Source: Clostridium sp. HBUAS56010 (GTDB taxonomy: Bacteria > Bacillota > Clostridia > Lachnospirales > Lachnospiraceae). Taken from it: a DNA stretch of 64,000 nt. Within the stretch, counting starts at the first letter, position 1. Every line of letters starts with the position of its first letter. A program made the translations under genes and the position numbers. Location of the stretch: contig NZ_SULJ01000013.1 of assembly GCF_007115105.1 (NCBI RefSeq), forward strand, positions 1 to 64,000. Direction: 5' to 3'. Shown one piece after another: positions 61,411 through 64,000 of the stretch. Under the pieces are notes generated by a model, which was not told the DNA's origin, ran no database searches, and was given only the letters and a program-made list of their open reading frames with translations.

Positions 61411-61443
61411 AAGGGACCAGAACTTATGAAGTTCCGGCCCCTT
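61411..61443 (-). terminator. Terminator of the LPXTG protein gene
   Basis: AAGGGACCAGAACTT (61411-61425) and AAGTTCCGGCCCCTT (61429-61443) form a stem with a 3-base loop; on the minus strand it is followed by TTTTTGCC. It separates this gene from gdhA. Confidence 0.85.
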
Positions 61444-61514
61444 TGCCTGATCACTGCTTGTAAAAAATTATAGCAAGTTCATTTAATAAAGTCAATAATG
61501 GGTTTTATTTTATT

Positions 61515-64000
61515 TTATTCGTATTTCCTTTTCTTTTTCATAAGTATTCCTGAAAGAATTGCCATAAGCCCTGAAAGAGCGATGAACACCTCTCCTGCAT
61601 TTTTCCTATTCTCTCCTGTTTTTGGGAGTCCGGCAAGGGGAACTGCCCCATCTTCGATCACAATCAGATCCTCAGGCATACTCCCTGGAAGATCCGAAAG
61701 GGGAACCGGATCAGGAATAATGGTAACTAACGGGTTATCCGGTGACGGACCGTCTGAGCTGCCTCCACCTCCGCCGCCTCCAGGAAGCCGCTCATCCTGA
61801 ATGGTGATAACAAAAGCATGGATTCCGTCTAATGTCAATGGCGGAATATTGGTATTAATGGAATAACCGGCTGGAGCTTTTGTCTCAATAAACGTATAAG
61901 TATCTTTTGGAATTCTCTTTAACAGTATCTGACCATCTTCTCCAGTTACAAGAGTGGTGGCAGCCCCTTCTTCCGCTGTATATCCGGCAAAAGACCCACG
62001 CTCAAAACGGGCATACCTTCCATCCGAAGCTTTCAGAATAAATTCTGCTCCCTTTAGTCTCTGATCTGCATAAACTGCGTTTGTTTTTATTAGAGTCAAG
62101 GTGGAAGGCTTATTTTTAATAGCTCCTTCTGTTTTTTCAAACAACCGGGAATTGGTGTAGCGCACCTCCTTGTGTCCTTTTTCTATGGTAAATTCTCTGG
62201 TCCACGGATCTGTTCCCAGAATGTAGCCCCCCGGTGCCTTTATTTCCGTCAGACGGTAGGTACCAAAGGGAAGGTTCTCAATAATACCTTTTTCATGAAG
62301 GACAAAGGTTATGGTGTCTCCTTTCACCTGCTGCTCATTCCATGATGCTCCAAGTCCAGCAACTTCCGCCCGGTATTGTTCCCAGGCTCCCGGCACCAGG
62401 GTGGTCAGATTGGTCAGAGTAAATTCTGCCCCGTCAAGCCTTAAGGTCTTATTCTCACTGTCAACCTTTTCTAACTCCAGCGTTCCTGTACTGATCTGAT
62501 TGGTTACAATCAGGGTAACCGGCTGCCGCGCCGATATCTGGACCAATTGTTCTGGTGCTTTTAATATTTCAAGCGTGCCATTTTGCTTTACACGGATATA
62601 AAAAGGCTCTATGGGATCATATTGATCGTTTGGAACTTCCCGTATCTCATAATCTCCATGTTTTAATCCCAGGCGGATCAATCCATTGTGATCTGTTGAA
62701 AATACTCCACGTCCTGAATCCACCTCTTTCTGAAACCGCTCTATGCCAAAGGCAGATAAGAACCCTGTACTGTCATATTTTCCAGGTCCCAGGATTTGGA
62801 ACTGCATCCCTTCTATACTGCGTCCCAGATTATCCGATTTTTGAAGTCTGATTTCAAACTCTGCCCGTTGGTTTTCGATGACGTTGTTATTACCCAGTAC
62901 AGCCGTTTTCTGATTTTCTGACAGGGTAAAGAAGTATTCCCTGCTTCCATTGAGGCTTAAATATCCGTCAGGTGCCTTCTCCTCCTTTAACTGATAGGTT
63001 CCATAAGGTATCCCGGGAATTTCCACATGACCGGTTACCAGTTCAAACTCCACACTAGTTTCCGACAGCTTCAAATCCGTAATTCCCATGGTTCTTAACT
63101 CTTGTTCTGATTTGTTTCTTAAGTCTGACATAAAACTTAAAAATGCGTTGTCAAGCTCTGCCTTCTCTTTTGTCAGTGAAAATCTGGCAGAGGAAAGTAT
63201 TTTTCCTGTATCCTGGTCCACTTTATCAAAGCTCAGGGAACCAGTTCCATAATTATTCACCACAGTAACGGTGCTTGAAACAGGATCTGCTGCGACCTGA
63301 AACTCCTTACTTTTTAAAATCCATGCCTTCTGTCCTTTTACTTCATAAGAATCCATGGGTTCCATATCGGAAGATCCGGCTTGCTCCATCTCATATCCTG
63401 CAGGAGCACCATCTTCTGCAATAATATAATTTCTGTAATAGAGTAGTTCTCCAGCCTCCCACAGTGCCTCTCCGTTCTTTATAACCGTGGTTCCTGCTGC
63501 TGCAGGAGAGGAAAGTACAGAAGGATCTGTAACCGGTGACGTTTTCAGTGTTTCTATTTCTTCATTGGTAAATGGACCGTATATGGTAAAGTGCACTCCT
63601 TCTACCGGATTGTGCTCCTGATCGGTCTTCTTAACCGTTACGGAACGATAGGGAACAAAACCAATGTCCTTTGTGGTATCATAATCGCCTGATGTAGACC
63701 ACAGGAAGAAATCTTCGGAAAAATAACCGTTTTTCTTTTCCATAAAATTACTATCAAGGCTTTCTTCATAGTTGATTCCCCCTGGCTTTAAGGTCTGGGG
63801 AAGTCTGGACCTTCCTGGTGTTTCATTCTCTCCTGCCGCCGTTTGATATGGCTTTGCCAGTTTTAAAACCAGATCTTCATATCCCTTGGGCATGTTTTTT
63901 GTATTCACAAAGATCTGATAATGAGCAGGGTGTTCCCCTTTTAATTTGGTCACATCGAGAGACGATCCCTGATACCAGCGATCTTCCTGTTCTTTGGTAA
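61515..64000 (-). CDS. LPKTG-anchored SpaA/Cna-B repeat surface protein (5' end outside window)
   Basis: 828 codons are present and the frame stays open to the right edge, so the N-terminus and signal peptide are missing. There are at least five SpaA/Cna-B units, recognised by openings such as VTVKKTDQEHNPVEGVHF, LSFDKVDQDTGK, LELEKVDSENK and LTLIKTNAVY, and by the closing isopeptide-type glutamate motifs EEKAPDGY, EIKAPGGY and ETKAPAGY. The C-terminus has a Gly/Pro linker, sortase motif LPKTG, a hydrophobic helix and KKKRK. Such proteins are pilus subunits or adhesins with self-made isopeptide bonds. No sortase gene is in the window. Confidence 0.92.
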   Translation of the reverse strand, partial: TKEQEDRWYQGSSLDVTKLKGEHPAHYQIFVNTKNMPKGYEDLVLKLAKPYQTAAGENETPGRSRLPQTLKPGGINYEESLDSNFMEKKNGYFSEDFFLWSTSGDYDTTKDIGFVPYRSVTVKKTDQEHNPVEGVHFTIYGPFTNEEIETLKTSPVTDPSVLSSPAAAGTTVIKNGEALWEAGELLYYRNYIIAEDGAPAGYEMEQAGSSDMEPMDSYEVKGQKAWILKSKEFQVAADPVSSTVTVVNNYGTGSLSFDKVDQDTGKILSSARFSLTKEKAELDNAFLSFMSDLRNKSEQELRTMGITDLKLSETSVEFELVTGHVEIPGIPYGTYQLKEEKAPDGYLSLNGSREYFFTLSENQKTAVLGNNNVIENQRAEFEIRLQKSDNLGRSIEGMQFQILGPGKYDSTGFLSAFGIERFQKEVDSGRGVFSTDHNGLIRLGLKHGDYEIREVPNDQYDPIEPFYIRVKQNGTLEILKAPEQLVQISARQPVTLIVTNQISTGTLELEKVDSENKTLRLDGAEFTLTNLTTLVPGAWEQYRAEVAGLGASWNEQQVKGDTITFVLHEKGIIENLPFGTYRLTEIKAPGGYILGTDPWTREFTIEKGHKEVRYTNSRLFEKTEGAIKNKPSTLTLIKTNAVYADQRLKGAEFILKASDGRYARFERGSFAGYTAEEGAATTLVTGEDGQILLKRIPKDTYTFIETKAPAGYSINTNIPPLTLDGIHAFVITIQDERLPGGGGGGGSSDGPSPDNPLVTIIPDPVPLSDLPGSMPEDLIVIEDGAVPLAGLPKTGENRKNAGEVFIALSGLMAILSGILMKKKRKYE

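Overview
The window looks like a chromosomal segment of a low-to-mid-GC Firmicute in the Lachnospiraceae (Clostridium cluster XIVa, Lacrimispora/Hungatella-like). I infer this from the DUF3881 and DUF378 proteins, strong AGGAGG ribosome binding sites, frequent GTG/TTG starts, an F-type and a V-type ATPase operon side by side, an NADP-type glutamate dehydrogenase and many two-component systems. Genus is a guess; family is fairly secure. No phage, insertion sequence, CRISPR array or replication origin was seen.

Layout. 0-5.5 kb (leftward): DUF378 membrane protein, a three-gene LRR / VWA-metallopeptidase-like / MoxR AAA+ operon, and a solitary larE. 5.5-9.7 kb: heterodimeric ABC exporter plus MarR regulator, with a promoter and a TTGCA-repeat operator. 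9.7-16.2 kb: a six-gene leftward operon (metN, metI, L-2-hydroxyacid dehydrogenase, metQ, FAD-linked 2-hydroxyacid dehydrogenase, aminotransferase). It is preceded by a promoter, a 36-codon leader peptide rich in Met and Cys, and an intrinsic terminator. I read this as a ribosome-mediated attenuator controlling methionine uptake and conversion of both stereoisomers of a 2-hydroxy acid, plausibly methionine hydroxy analogue, to methionine. It is the most interesting part of the window. 16.3-23.2 kb: LysM-GH18 hydrolase, a two-component pair, an NlpC/P60 lipoprotein and a ZIP transporter.

23.2-29.6 kb: complete F-type ATP synthase operon atpBEFHAGDC (leftward). The c subunit lacks the Na+ ligands, so it is probably H+-coupled. 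29.6-32.8 kb: a long spacer with tRNA-Lys(CUU), a small 50-codon gene, trmB and an SH3/DUF4145 membrane protein. 32.9-41.5 kb: complete V/A-type ATPase operon in the order G/H-C-I-K-F-E-A-B-D (rightward). 41.5-45.2 kb: LUD protein and a P-type cation ATPase under a yybP-ykoY (Mn2+) riboswitch with two tandem terminators.

45.2-53.2 kb (rightward): LytTR regulator and GHKL kinase with a CPBP protease whose promoter carries candidate LytTR sites; TRIC-type and DUF1461 membrane proteins; D,D-carboxypeptidase; a short KdpD-like kinase and KdpE-like regulator without Kdp transporter genes. 53.2-64 kb: exonuclease, DUF3006 and secreted metallo-beta-lactamase-fold hydrolase operon; choline-binding-repeat protein; a protein of unknown function; a GNAT acetyltransferase; a structured inverted-repeat element; tRNA-Arg(CCU); DUF3881; gdhA; and the C-terminal 828 codons of an LPKTG-anchored SpaA/Cna-B-repeat adhesin that runs off the right edge.

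Many starts were moved inward from the longest open frame to the codon 5-9 bases after a clear Shine-Dalgarno; each entry says so. All functional calls come from motif recognition by eye, without database searches.
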